Translations under genes and position numbers: made by a program
NCBI GenBank assembly: GCA_021158425.1
Contig: JAGGUR010000027.1
Location: forward strand, 1-6,351
DNA: 6,351 bases
DNA from: Candidatus Cloacimonadota bacterium
Lineage (GTDB): Bacteria > Cloacimonadota > Cloacimonadia > JGIOTU-2
Reading direction: 5' to 3'
Shown: in pieces, positions 1 through 6,351 of the stretch
Numbering within the stretch: position 1 is the first letter of the stretch
Layout of the letters: every line of letters starts with the position of its first letter
The notes under the pieces: generated by a model
Database searches by the model: none
Seen by the model: only the letters and a program-made list of their open reading frames with translations
Told to the model about the DNA's origin: nothing

Positions 1-3000
1 AACTCAACCCAAAGGTTAAGAGAAGTTGTTCGGGTTGAGTTGCCTGATTTTACATCTTTAGTATCTTTGTATTGGGCAGTTAGTCCCCCATTTATATCAC
101 GGCTAAAACTATATGAGGCTCTTGATTCAATTGTCAGTGTATTGGTTCCTGTTGGAACATTCCATTTTTTTGAGGAAAGGACATAATCTTGACTTACCTT
201 TGAATCGTACGAAATATCTAAGTTAGTATCCAATTTATTCTTTATCTTAATTCTGTTGAATAGAGGGAATTTGACACCTTTTTCAGATTGGAAGGAATAT
301 TTAATACCGGCAGAAAGATTTAGTTTATCGTTTTTATTTTCAATTTTCGTGTTAGAATTTTTGTCATAAGTATGACTATAACTGCCCGACAATTTGGGAC
401 TTAAGGTTTTTAATATATTTATCGGCAATGAAAATGATGATGTAATTGTAATCTTGTCTGTCTTAGAGGGAGGAGTCGGACCCGTTCTGGTTACATTGCG
501 ATTTACCCCACCCGAGACAGAGGAATTTGATACTAAATCCCAGGGAATTATATTGTCCAATCCACTATAAGTTAATGCAACATCTGGAAAAGTTAAAGAA
601 TTAGAATTGCTTTTACTTGTATATTTATTTGCGAAAGTTTGTTTGTAATTGACCTTAACATCTGCATTAAGGGTCGGCAAAATGTTAAAACGATTAGAAG
701 TTGATATGGAAATATTATCAGTTTGATTGATAGATTTCAAATCTCCATAGTTTAGGTCTGTTATACCAATCTGATAGTTAAAATCTGGAAGTGAGTCTCC
801 GGGAACATCATATTTTGTGTTATATTTATTTGAATAACTTAATTTAGTAGAACCTAATGATTTTATTCCAAATCCAATTACCTGGCCTGAGATTGAAGCA
901 ATACGCTTAAATGGTGTAATCTTATCAGCTTCCTTTTTATTCTCTTCTTTGGGAATTTCAAGTGAGTCCAATTCTCCTTCATCTTCTATTTCTCCAATTT
1001 CAATCTCAGTTTCATCAAGCAAGTTATTCTTCGCTCCCTCTTCCTTTTCTTCAATCTTCTCATTATTCTTTTCTCCTCCATCATCTTCTTTTTCTGAATA
1101 TGATAAAAGCCTCGCAGCTTTCATCAAATCTTTGCCCCATTTATCAAATCTCAATGTTAGTCCCGCATCAAAAGAACGGTTATTACTTACCTGATATTCT
1201 ATTAATAGCGTATCGCCCACCCCGCGAATCTGACCATAATCTGTTGAGTATTTTGTTGAGAAACTTATAAATTTTAAATAACCTGGAGCATATCTAACAT
1301 TAATTTTCTGATTTTTATTAGACTCAACACCAATATTAATATTTTTTACCTGATTACGTTTTTGTAAGTCTCGTATCGTCCCCAATGAATAATCTGTTTT
1401 AAAATCAGAGAAGATCTCATAGTCAATTTTAAAGAACGGTTTAAGTTTTTCATCTGGAATTAGAGATTTATTTATAAAATTTACATTTTCACCAGACTGC
1501 CTTTCCCATGTGTTTGAATGACTATAGTTATAATCAAGTTTGAGACTAATCTTCTGAGGTAAATAATACAATTTGAAATCTTTAAAAACACCTATTGAAT
1601 TATTTCTTGAGAAATTCAGATTGTAATTTGCTGAACCACTATATTCATTAGATGTATCTTTTCTTGTTGGTGATAAAGATACTTTATTTGATGCTCTTGC
1701 TGACAGTTTTAAATTATCAATTAGATATTTTACAAATGGGTTTGAGGATTTCTTACTTTTGCTGAAATTGATGGATGCAGTTTTAGTTTCAACCAATGTT
1801 TTTAACGAATCCTTTTCAGCTTCTGATGTTAGTTCAACATCTGAATTCGGTTGAAAACGTGGTTTACTTTCAGAAAAAGAATAATCGACTTTTAATGGAA
1901 TATTAAATCCCCACGAGCCAGGCAAAAACTTATTCAGATTAATCTTATTATTAAGAGTATATTTATAACTGTTAGTTCCGCTCCCTCTCTCTTGTCCTAA
2001 GGTATAAAAATTTGGTGTTTGATTACTGAAACTAGCACTTATGTCTGCAATATCTGCTATATTAGTTCTGAGACTTATACGAGAAGCAACACCCATTTCA
2101 TCACAGGGATTGGCTACCCTAATATCATCAAAATAGATGTTACCAGTAAAGTTTGTAGTTAAACTATCTGGTCTTAGGAGACCTACAACAACCTGCTTTA
2201 TATGTCCAAGAGAAGGATTCCCAATAATCCTAAAACATTCGTTTGTATCAGGTATGTCTGATTTTTTCAATCCGGAAAAGTCAACAAAATCAATACTAAT
2301 TTCCTGCCACCTTTTTTCCAGCATCTTATCTTCAATATCTTCATACAAACCAATCTCTTTTCTAAATTCATAATAATTTAGGGTGTCTGTACCTAATCTA
2401 AAAATAATGATTTCTTTATTAGTTTCAGTTGAATCCACGGTCTGGCCATAAACCCAAAATTTCACCTTATCATATAAAAGGAGATTTACAGCATCTACAA
2501 AATTTTGTCTGGCATAAAGATAACGATTGGGCTGAATATTTGAGCAATCAAGGAAAATGGACTGCTCAATTTGTTTCTCTTTAGTTCTTTTTTCCTCTCT
2601 TTTATCAATTGAACCTGGAGGAGGGGTATAATCTGGATTTTTCTTATTATTATCAGTGGCAATTTCAAATTCCTCATTAGGTACCAAATTATCTGGAGTA
2701 TGAAGAGTAGTATCCAGTATTGCAGAAGCTTTCCATTTGTTTCCTACAACATCAATAGCTGCAATATCAATAGTCAATAATGATGATGAATCACTCTTTG
2801 CCCAAATTCTTGCATATTTTATTTGAGAAAAACTAACAGTTCCAACACCTTCTTTGGTAAAGTAAGTTGAATCTTGTAATGGAATACGAATAAATTTCCA
2901 TTCTTTATTCTCAGATTCGGAAATCACTATTTCAGAATTTATGTCCAAACTACTTAAATCTATCGCATACTGCAAATAATTATTTGTTCTGTCTAAGTCA

Positions 3001-6000
3001 CCATTCCTATTCAAATCTTCGGTATCAAGATGTTTATTCCCTTCCATACCATTAATTTTATCATAATCATTTGAACCAGGGTCATAATAATAGTCATCAT
3101 TACCATCATCAATTTCTGGTGTGCCATCCTGGGCGTGGTTTTTGGCAGGAGTTGGATCCTTACCTTTTACTCTATCCAGACCAATATCCTCTCCGATATC
3201 TAACTCACCATCTTTGATACCATTAACACATCCATCTTCTTCATCTAACTTATCATTAGGATTCAAGATTGGATAGTAATCCTCACTTATAAATCCCAAA
3301 TCAATAAAGAGTGTATCTCCAGGATTCGCCTCTGATTTCATTGTTAGTTCCAAATACTTTTTCTTAGAAAAATCAACAGATGTAGTGCCAAAAGCTTTCA
3401 TAATTCCACTCCATATTGGAGGCTCGCTATTTGGAAATAAGGTTGTATTAGACTGTAACTTCATCTCCAGGACAGATACATTTTCACTTCCCTCACGCTC
3501 TGTTAAATCTTGATAAATATCTTTCGCCTGAAATTTGTGATACGGATTATACCACTGCAAATCCCCACGAGACGAATCTTCTGGTTCAATACCTAGTGGA
3601 AAACTTGCAAATGTCCAATCTGTTCTACCAATACCCAAAGAATATGATTCAACAACTCCTTCCATATCATCTATATATGCTTCCTGTTTGTCTGTGGCAT
3701 TCGGATTTGGAATGTTCATCGCCATTTCGCCAGAAAGTGAAAAAGAAGACTTTTCATTTGTTTTAATAATCGGCATCCTATCAACTAATTCAGTAATAAA
3801 AGGCAAATTCATGGAGATTTGCCCATCAATATCACCGACAAGGATTTTTTTTGGCTCACTCCCAACTTTTGGTCGTTCACCTTTAACTGAACCGGCTTCA
3901 TACATAACCGTGGCACCAAGCTTAGCATTCTTATTAAATTCATAGTCAGCACGCACACCAAACATATTCTTTTTATCTAAGGCAAAAAGGGGTTCATACT
4001 CAAAATTTACTCTAACAGGCACATTAGGGTCAAGAGCAGCATCTCCTAACAATGTCACTGTCCCGCTTGTATAATCAATCTCATAATCAATATCGCGTTT
4101 CTTTTGAACACCATCAATATAAACTTTTTCACTATTTTTGATGATATTGATATGTCCAAGATTAATCTGACCAGCGGTTTTTTTCATCTTAACACTTATA
4201 CGAAAAGGTTCAAAATAATCATCGGTTGGGTCAGGATGTAATTTTTCGTATATTATATCATTGCCAAGTGTTGCATCATATTCTGCAAACCATTCTGACC
4301 TGAATGGTTCAAGCATTGGAAACATTATTATACCCTTTTCAAAGTCAACTGTTCCATCAATGTCATCAACCCTACCATCGCCATTTATATCTAAATTAAG
4401 AATTTTAATAAAAGGTGTATAGGTTGTAGGAGTAGTAGTAGTATCTGTAATACCTTCTTCTTTTTCCCCATTTGAGAGATACCTATATATATTTACTTCA
4501 AAACCTTGCTTTTCAATATTTCTTCCGCCAAGAGAATATATATTCTTTAACTGATAATCCCAAAGGGCACCACCCTCAGCTAAATCATCCGGTGACACAT
4601 TAGTATAATCTCCTTTTATCAATTTCACTTCAAGAGAGTCACCATAATCATGACCATAAGTCTGACCAGACCTGTCTTCATATATTAAACCAATTATATA
4701 ATCATTCCCAATGTATTTGTTCAACTCAATAATGTGGGGAGAGTTTATATAATCTATAAAAAAATCATCTGTGCTAAATAGATATTCTTGAAATTTATAT
4801 TTAACTTTATGTCCCTGGTCATCAATGGAATATCCATCTTTATCTTCTGTATCCATTTTTCTATCATCTACAAATACACGGACAGTGCCTTCTTCTGGCA
4901 TTAAACTATCAATAGGAACTAATTTTCCATCTTCTTCACGAAATATTGTATTTATATCAGTAACATCTGGGCTTCCAATGAAGAAATACTTATTTCGTGC
5001 AAAATCCATATCTCTGTATTCAGTAAAATCCTCCATTGAAGTCCCTGTAGCACTTGCAGATGCATGCTGACCTTCTTGCTGGCCAACTATGGTTGTAAGT
5101 TTTAATTTACCAAATTCAAAATTTCCTTTTAATCCAAACAGGTCTTCTGAAGATGCAGGACTACCAATGAAATGAGAACCAGGGAGCGAAAGCCGTGTAT
5201 CTCCGCCTTCTATTAACTTTATCGGGTCATCTTCATCACCTTCATATTTAATACTTATCTTATTCTTCTTAAAAATAGATTCCTCAGATGTTTGTTTAAC
5301 ATCAACCTTAATTTTATCACCAATTGTTCCACTTATTCCTAAATTTAGGTCTTGTTTCATGTTAAGGTCAGGGAGTATACTTCTGCGCGTGCTTTCAGTA
5401 TCAAGCCTGGGCTTTTTGGTCGTTCGCGTGCCACCTATAGTAATTTTCTGTGAGCCTGTTACTCTGAGTCTGCCAATATTATCACCAAAAAATCTTCGCA
5501 TTGCCCCTGGCATCTTTATCTTCGGGAATTCAATATCCGGAATTATGCCTTCTAACTCTCTTGCTTGTTCCCCTCCTAACTTAGATTGTAAAAGCTCATT
5601 ATAAAAACTTTCTTGAAATTTCTTCCAAAGCTTTAGCTCCCAAAATTTTTCTAAAGGTACAGAAAAAGGTGAAATAATCTCTGCCTTACCAAATCTGATA
5701 TTTATCAAGGCACTATTCTCCACTATATCTATTTCTTCAGAAAAAGAATATAATCTATCTATCAAAAAATGATAATCAATAATATAAGGAGGAAATTCTT
5801 TATGATATAAATAAGTGAAAACTGCATTACTATCATCGTAATTTATACAATTATGTGAAAGCTTCTTTTTAAACAAACTGGGAATAAAATAAGAATGGGT
5901 GCTGTCAATAGCAGTTGTATAATTTTCCTCTCTGTCTGGGCTTCCTGATGAAATCGGGGAGACTGAAGATATAAATTCTGCGGAAACCGTATCAGATATA

Positions 6001-6257
6001 ATACTGTCAATTGAAGTTATATGTAATGAATCTTCAGGAATGATGTTATCTTGAATGGTTAACGAGTCTTGTTTAATTTTAAGAGTATCATTTTCATTCT
6101 TTTGTAAGTTTTCAACATTCTGAATTTCAACCTTTTCCTCTGTATTATTAGGTGTAGTTATAGTCTGGGCTTTAACTTGCTTAAGAAATATTATTATCAA
6201 AAAAGCAAGAAGTATAAAGTAAGTTGCTACAAATGATACTCTAATTTTCTCTTTCAT
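1..6257 (-). CDS. sprA: SprA/Sov-family T9SS outer-membrane translocon protein (C-terminus beyond window)
   Basis: This gene encodes the giant outer-membrane protein that, in the known family, forms the very large beta-barrel conducting folded cargo of the type IX secretion system and supports gliding motility. The frame was translated fully: 2,085 codons without a stop, still open at the left edge. Order seen: signal peptide 1-30; acidic linker to about 108; SprA N-terminal region 247-450 with the blocks GTIGDKIKVDVKQTSEE, SIKYEGDEDDPIKLIEGGDT and LPGSHFIGSPASSEDLFGLK; family signature AYIDDMEG at 860-867; IYFDDIRV at 1374-1381; then about 700 residues of alternating polar/hydrophobic strands. 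Well-studied homologues run about 2,300-2,500 residues, so this one is short unless much lies outside. The start is set by a basic MKEKIR n-region and an in-frame TAA directly before the ATG. Only five cysteines were found (137, 1010, 1238, 1341, 1385). Family assignment is confident; exact function is inferred from homology. Confidence 0.93.
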   Translation of the reverse strand, partial: MKEKIRVSFVATYFILLAFLIIIFLKQVKAQTITTPNNTEEKVEIQNVENLQKNENDTLKIKQDSLTIQDNIIPEDSLHITSIDSIISDTVSAEFISSVSPISSGSPDREENYTTAIDSTHSYFIPSLFKKKLSHNCINYDDSNAVFTYLYHKEFPPYIIDYHFLIDRLYSFSEEIDIVENSALINIRFGKAEIISPFSVPLEKFWELKLWKKFQESFYNELLQSKLGGEQARELEGIIPDIEFPKIKMPGAMRRFFGDNIGRLRVTGSQKITIGGTRTTKKPRLDTESTRRSILPDLNMKQDLNLGISGTIGDKIKVDVKQTSEESIFKKNKISIKYEGDEDDPIKLIEGGDTRLSLPGSHFIGSPASSEDLFGLKGNFEFGKLKLTTIVGQQEGQHASASATGTSMEDFTEYRDMDFARNKYFFIGSPDVTDINTIFREEDGKLVPIDSLMPEEGTVRVFVDDRKMDTEDKDGYSIDDQGHKVKYKFQEYLFSTDDFFIDYINSPHIIELNKYIGNDYIIGLIYEDRSGQTYGHDYGDSLEVKLIKGDYTNVSPDDLAEGGALWDYQLKNIYSLGGRNIEKQGFEVNIYRYLSNGEKEEGITDTTTTPTTYTPFIKILNLDINGDGRVDDIDGTVDFEKGIIMFPMLEPFRSEWFAEYDATLGNDIIYEKLHPDPTDDYFEPFRISVKMKKTAGQINLGHINIIKNSEKVYIDGVQKKRDIDYEIDYTSGTVTLLGDAALDPNVPVRVNFEYEPLFALDKKNMFGVRADYEFNKNAKLGATVMYEAGSVKGERPKVGSEPKKILVGDIDGQISMNLPFITELVDRMPIIKTNEKSSFSLSGEMAMNIPNPNATDKQEAYIDDMEGVVESYSLGIGRTDWTFASFPLGIEPEDSSRGDLQWYNPYHKFQAKDIYQDLTEREGSENVSVLEMKLQSNTTLFPNSEPPIWSGIMKAFGTTSVDFSKKKYLELTMKSEANPGDTLFIDLGFISEDYYPILNPNDKLDEEDGCVNGIKDGELDIGEDIGLDRVKGKDPTPAKNHAQDGTPEIDDGNDDYYYDPGSNDYDKINGMEGNKHLDTEDLNRNGDLDRTNNYLQYAIDLSSLDINSEIVISESENKEWKFIRIPLQDSTYFTKEGVGTVSFSQIKYARIWAKSDSSSLLTIDIAAIDVVGNKWKASAILDTTLHTPDNLVPNEEFEIATDNNKKNPDYTPPPGSIDKREEKRTKEKQIEQSIFLDCSNIQPNRYLYARQNFVDAVNLLLYDKVKFWVYGQTVDSTETNKEIIIFRLGTDTLNYYEFRKEIGLYEDIEDKMLEKRWQEISIDFVDFSGLKKSDIPDTNECFRIIGNPSLGHIKQVVVGLLRPDSLTTNFTGNIYFDDIRVANPCDEMGVASRISLRTNIADIADISASFSNQTPNFYTLGQERGSGTNSYKYTLNNKINLNKFLPGSWGFNIPLKVDYSFSESKPRFQPNSDVELTSEAEKDSLKTLVETKTASINFSKSKKSSNPFVKYLIDNLKLSARASNKVSLSPTRKDTSNEYSGSANYNLNFSRNNSIGVFKDFKLYYLPQKISLKLDYNYSHSNTWERQSGENVNFINKSLIPDEKLKPFFKIDYEIFSDFKTDYSLGTIRDLQKRNQVKNINIGVESNKNQKINVRYAPGYLKFISFSTKYSTDYGQIRGVGDTLLIEYQVSNNRSFDAGLTLRFDKWGKDLMKAARLLSYSEKEDDGGEKNNEKIEEKEEGAKNNLLDETEIEIGEIEDEGELDSLEIPKEENKKEADKITPFKRIASISGQVIGFGIKSLGSTKLSYSNKYNTKYDVPGDSLPDFNYQIGITDLNYGDLKSINQTDNISISTSNRFNILPTLNADVKVNYKQTFANKYTSKSNSNSLTFPDVALTYSGLDNIIPWDLVSNSSVSGGVNRNVTRTGPTPPSKTDKITITSSFSLPINILKTLSPKLSGSYSHTYDKNSNTKIENKNDKLNLSAGIKYSFQSEKGVKFPLFNRIKIKNKLDTNLDISYDSKVSQDYVLSSKKWNVPTGTNTLTIESRASYSFSRDINGGLTAQYKDTKDVKSGNSTRTTSLNLWVE
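3..2099 (-). other. C-terminal beta-strand-rich barrel region (residues 1387-2085)
   Basis: From E1387 onward the sequence is a succession of 8-12 residue stretches with alternating exposed and hydrophobic/aromatic residues (for example NKINLNKFLP, SLKLDYNYSHSNTWE, KINVRYAPGYLKFIS, ADVKVNYKQTFANKY, TNLDISYDSKV), separated by short N/S/G/D-rich turns. This is typical of transmembrane barrel strands. The last residues, TTSLNLWVE with TT as the first two bases of the next codon (F or L), fit the final strand of an outer-membrane barrel, which usually ends in a hydrophobic aromatic residue. In the known SprA structure strands also come from earlier parts of the chain, so this is not the whole barrel. 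Confidence 0.7.
921..1094 (-). other. Highly acidic low-complexity insert in the barrel region (residues 1722-1779)
   Basis: Between the barrel-like blocks WGKDLMKAARLLSYS and ITPFKRIASISGQVIG lie 58 residues with 25 Asp/Glu and 9 Lys, plus many N, G and I, for example EKNNEKIEEKEEG and TEIEIGEIEDEGELDS. It contains no aromatic residue and no strand pattern, so it is probably a disordered loop. On the plus strand the same DNA is a pyrimidine-rich (TTC/TCC) tract. The reading frame is intact on both sides, so it is an in-frame insert or expanded loop and not a sign of gene breakage. Confidence 0.7.
2102..2137 (-). other. Second Y-x-D-D motif closing the jelly-roll-like region (residues 1374-1385)
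   Basis: GNIYFDDIRV (1372-1381) has the form of the last strand of galactose-binding-like beta-sandwich domains, which often end in G-x-I-Y-x-D-D-I. It follows KRWQEISIDFVDFSG and IKQVVVGLLRP, the usual preceding strands of that fold. It is followed by ANPCDEMGVASRISLRTNIAD, which matches the point where SprA proteins pass into the C-terminal barrel strands. Fold assignment is inference. Confidence 0.5.
2979..3263 (-). other. Asp/Asn/Gly-rich calcium-binding-like segment (residues 999-1093)
   Basis: About 95 residues are unusually rich in D, N, G and E. Candidate ligand clusters are NDKLDEEDG (1001-1009), KDGELDIGED (1015-1024), DDGNDDYYYD (1050-1059) and DTEDLNRNGDLDRTNN (1078-1093). In the last cluster D1081, N1083, N1085, G1086, D1089 and N1092 occupy EF-hand loop positions 1, 3, 5, 6, 9 and 12, although position 12 is N and not E or D. 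The block falls between the strands DTLFIDLGFIS and YLQYAIDLSS, so it looks like a long surface loop. Shorter D/N/G-rich loops of this kind occur in other SprA proteins. C1010 lies inside it. Confidence 0.55.
3660..3677 (-). other. SprA signature motif YIDDME (residues 861-866)
   Basis: Residues 858-867 read QEAYIDDMEG and follow MNIPNPNATD. This corresponds to the strongly conserved AYIDDFEG-like signature of SprA proteins, here with M in place of F. The downstream RTDWTFASFP (877-886) is the conserved W-x-x-A-S-x-P block that follows it in the family. The role of the motif is not known to me; it marks the start of the domain series running to the second motif at 1375. Confidence 0.75.
3987..4139 (-). 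other. Beta-sandwich module of the Y-x-D-G / D-Y-x-x-D-x-x-x-G-T type (residues 707-757)
   Basis: The segment KVYIDGVQKKRDIDYEID followed by YTSGTVTLLG and PVRVNFEYEP has the pattern of a small beta-sandwich hairpin repeat widely seen in large surface and outer-membrane proteins of the FCB group, including SprA. A weaker related block starts at 457 (GTVRVFVDDRKMDTEDKDGYS). I assign no separate activity; it most likely forms part of the domain stack around the barrel. Confidence 0.5.
4356..4391 (-). other. EF-hand/dockerin-type calcium-binding loop (residues 623-634)
   Basis: The peptide DINGDGRVDDID matches the canonical 12-residue calcium loop: D623, N625, D627, G628, D631 and D634 fall at loop positions 1, 3, 5, 6, 9 and 12. 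It is preceded by the hydrophobic ILNL and followed by GTVDFEKG, so it sits between beta-strands and not between two clear EF-hand helices. Calcium binding is inferred from the motif. Its position in the extracytoplasmic part of the protein would expose it to external calcium. Confidence 0.65.
4908..5519 (-). other. SprA N-terminal conserved region (residues 247-450)
   Basis: This is the most diagnostic stretch of the protein. It holds MRRFFGDNIGRLRVTGSQ, then KITIGGTRTT (271-280), a SILPDLNMKQDLNLGISG block, GTIGDKIKVDV, KYEGDEDDPIK (337-347), EGGDTRLSLPGSHFIGS, and DLFGLKGNFEFGKL followed by a GQQEGQ turn (392-397). The order (GTIGDKI, then Y-x-G-x-E/D-D-x-I-K, then I-x-x-G-x-T/V-x-x-x-L, then L-F-G-x-K) is that of SprA-family proteins. 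The EGGDTRLSLP form differs from the GNVSMPL-like form I associate with Flavobacterium, hence the suspicion of a non-classical FCB lineage. Confidence 0.8.
5934..6167 (-). other. Low-complexity acidic Ser/Thr linker after the signal peptide (residues 31-108)
   Basis: Residues 31 to about 108 are dominated by E, D, N, S, T, I and Q (for example TEEKVEIQNVENLQKNEND and SIDSIISDTVSAEF), with no glycine-rich or aromatic strand pattern until about residue 110. It is probably an extended or disordered periplasmic segment of the mature N-terminus. I do not recognise a domain in it, and no function is assigned. Confidence 0.6.
6168..6257 (-). other. Sec signal peptide of SprA (residues 1-30)
   Basis: The protein begins with a basic n-region (MKEKIR). 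An uninterrupted hydrophobic core follows at about residues 7-25, rich in I, L, F and V. The likely signal peptidase I site is VKA|QT, between A30 and Q31. No lipobox cysteine is present, so this is not a lipoprotein. Export to the periplasm followed by outer-membrane insertion is what the SprA family requires. The core is rather long (about 19 residues), so an uncleaved anchor cannot be excluded from sequence alone. Confidence 0.85.
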
Positions 6258-6275
6258 TTATATATTGATAAAATA

Positions 6276-6295
6276 TAATCCTGATATTAGGATTA
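6276..6295. repeat. Inverted repeat, 7-bp arms with 6-base loop
   Basis: TAATCCT (6276-6282) and AGGATTA (6289-6295) are perfect complements separated by GATATT. In the mRNA this would be a small hairpin ending 18 bases before the start codon, close enough to affect ribosome access, or in DNA a protein-binding site. The stem is short, so chance is possible. Confidence 0.45.
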
Positions 6296-6308
6296 CCAAT
6301 TAAGATAG

Positions 6309-6327
6309 AATATTTAAGTTAAATATT
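6309..6327. repeat. 19-bp perfect palindrome with one central base
   Basis: AATATTTAA and TTAAATATT flank a single central G. With essentially no loop it resembles an operator for a dimeric DNA-binding protein more than an RNA hairpin. It is all A/T in the arms, which raises the odds of chance occurrence. Confidence 0.45.
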
Positions 6328-6329
6328 AC

Positions 6330-6344
6330 TTTGATAGTATCAAA
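6330..6344. repeat. 15-bp perfect palindrome with one central base
   Basis: TTTGATA and TATCAAA flank a single base, two bases beyond the neighbouring 19-bp palindrome. The geometry (odd length, one central base) is the same as that of its neighbour, but the sequence differs. It may be an operator site. No T-run follows on either strand, so a terminator is unlikely. Confidence 0.4.
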
Positions 6345-6351
6345 TTAATAT

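Larger units (their letters stand above)
6258..6351 (-). promoter_or_regulatory. Non-coding leader upstream of sprA
   Basis: These 94 bases precede the start codon and are very AT-rich. An in-frame TAA (6258-6260) touches the ATG, so no upstream extension of the protein is possible. No Shine-Dalgarno sequence is present; the bases just before the ATG are A/T only, as is common in Bacteroidota. Three perfect inverted repeats occupy most of the region. I could not place a convincing promoter, and the upstream neighbour is outside the window. Confidence 0.5.

Noticed and set aside
949..1270. Two overlapping plus-strand open frames of 81 and 102 codons, Ser/Pro-rich
   Set aside because: They are antisense to the acidic GAA/GAG-rich insert of sprA, whose complement gives Ser, Leu and Pro codons in other frames. 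There is no start context or recognisable protein.
2137..2373. Plus-strand open frame of 78 codons
   Set aside because: It lies wholly antisense to conserved sprA sequence (including GNIYFDDIRV) and has no family resemblance.
3688..3945. Plus-strand open frame of 85 codons
   Set aside because: It is antisense to the well-conserved SprA segment around 760-857, so it is a composition artefact.
4431..4442. Short AGT trinucleotide repeat (four units)
   Set aside because: It simply encodes consecutive threonines (TTTT before PTTY) in sprA and is too short to call a functional microsatellite.
4825..5604. Two plus-strand 81-codon frames (4825-5070 and 5359-5604)
   Set aside because: Both are antisense to the diagnostic SprA N-terminal region and carry no recognisable motif.
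1..6257. A TonB-dependent receptor or generic surface adhesin as the identity of the large gene
   Set aside because: There is no TonB box or plug domain. The ordered GTIGDKI, IEGGDT, DLFGLK and AYIDDMEG blocks are specific to the SprA family.
6309..6344. The paired palindromes as a rho-independent terminator of an upstream gene
   Set aside because: The arms are A/T only, the loops are a single base, and no T-run follows on either strand.
6341..6351. Partial match to the Bacteroidota -7 promoter element (TAnnTTTG) on the minus strand, TTAATTTG
   Set aside because: One position mismatches, the -33 element would lie outside the window, and the region is AT-rich enough to give such matches by chance.

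Overview
The window is almost entirely one very large gene read on the minus strand. Reading starts at an ATG at 6257. The frame then runs without a stop codon to the left edge of the window, giving 2,085 complete codons, with the C-terminus cut off. I translated the whole frame by hand. The protein is recognisable as SprA (called Sov in Porphyromonas), the giant outer-membrane beta-barrel that forms the translocon of the type IX secretion system (T9SS) and was first found as a gliding-motility protein.

The DNA is AT-rich (roughly one-third GC by eye), the start has no Shine-Dalgarno sequence, and SprA/T9SS is a hallmark of the Fibrobacterota-Chlorobiota-Bacteroidota (FCB) superphylum. The source is therefore a Bacteroidota member or, perhaps more likely, another FCB lineage. 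The N-terminal motifs and the somewhat short length look less like the classical Flavobacterium or Porphyromonas proteins than like the shorter SprA versions of candidate FCB phyla. That placement is an impression, not a proof.

Layout from right to left, in the direction of transcription. The stretch 6351-6258 is a non-coding leader with three perfect inverted repeats. Next comes a Sec signal peptide (residues 1-30), then a Ser/Thr/Asp/Glu-rich linker (about 31-108), a short folded segment, and the conserved SprA N-terminal region (about 247-450). A long series of beta-rich domains follows. It contains one canonical EF-hand/dockerin-type loop (623-634), the family signature AYIDDMEG (860-867), an Asp/Asn-rich calcium-binding-like segment (999-1093) and a second Y-x-D-D motif (1375-1378). 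The last 700 residues are amphipathic beta-strands interrupted by a highly acidic insert (1722-1779). The final visible residues, LNLWVE plus the first two bases (TT) of the next codon, look like the last strand of an outer-membrane barrel, so the true stop probably lies just outside the window.

No RNA gene, mobile element, CRISPR array or second protein-coding gene is supported. T9SS partners known from the family (PorV, which closes the lateral gate, and the periplasmic Plug protein) are not in the window.
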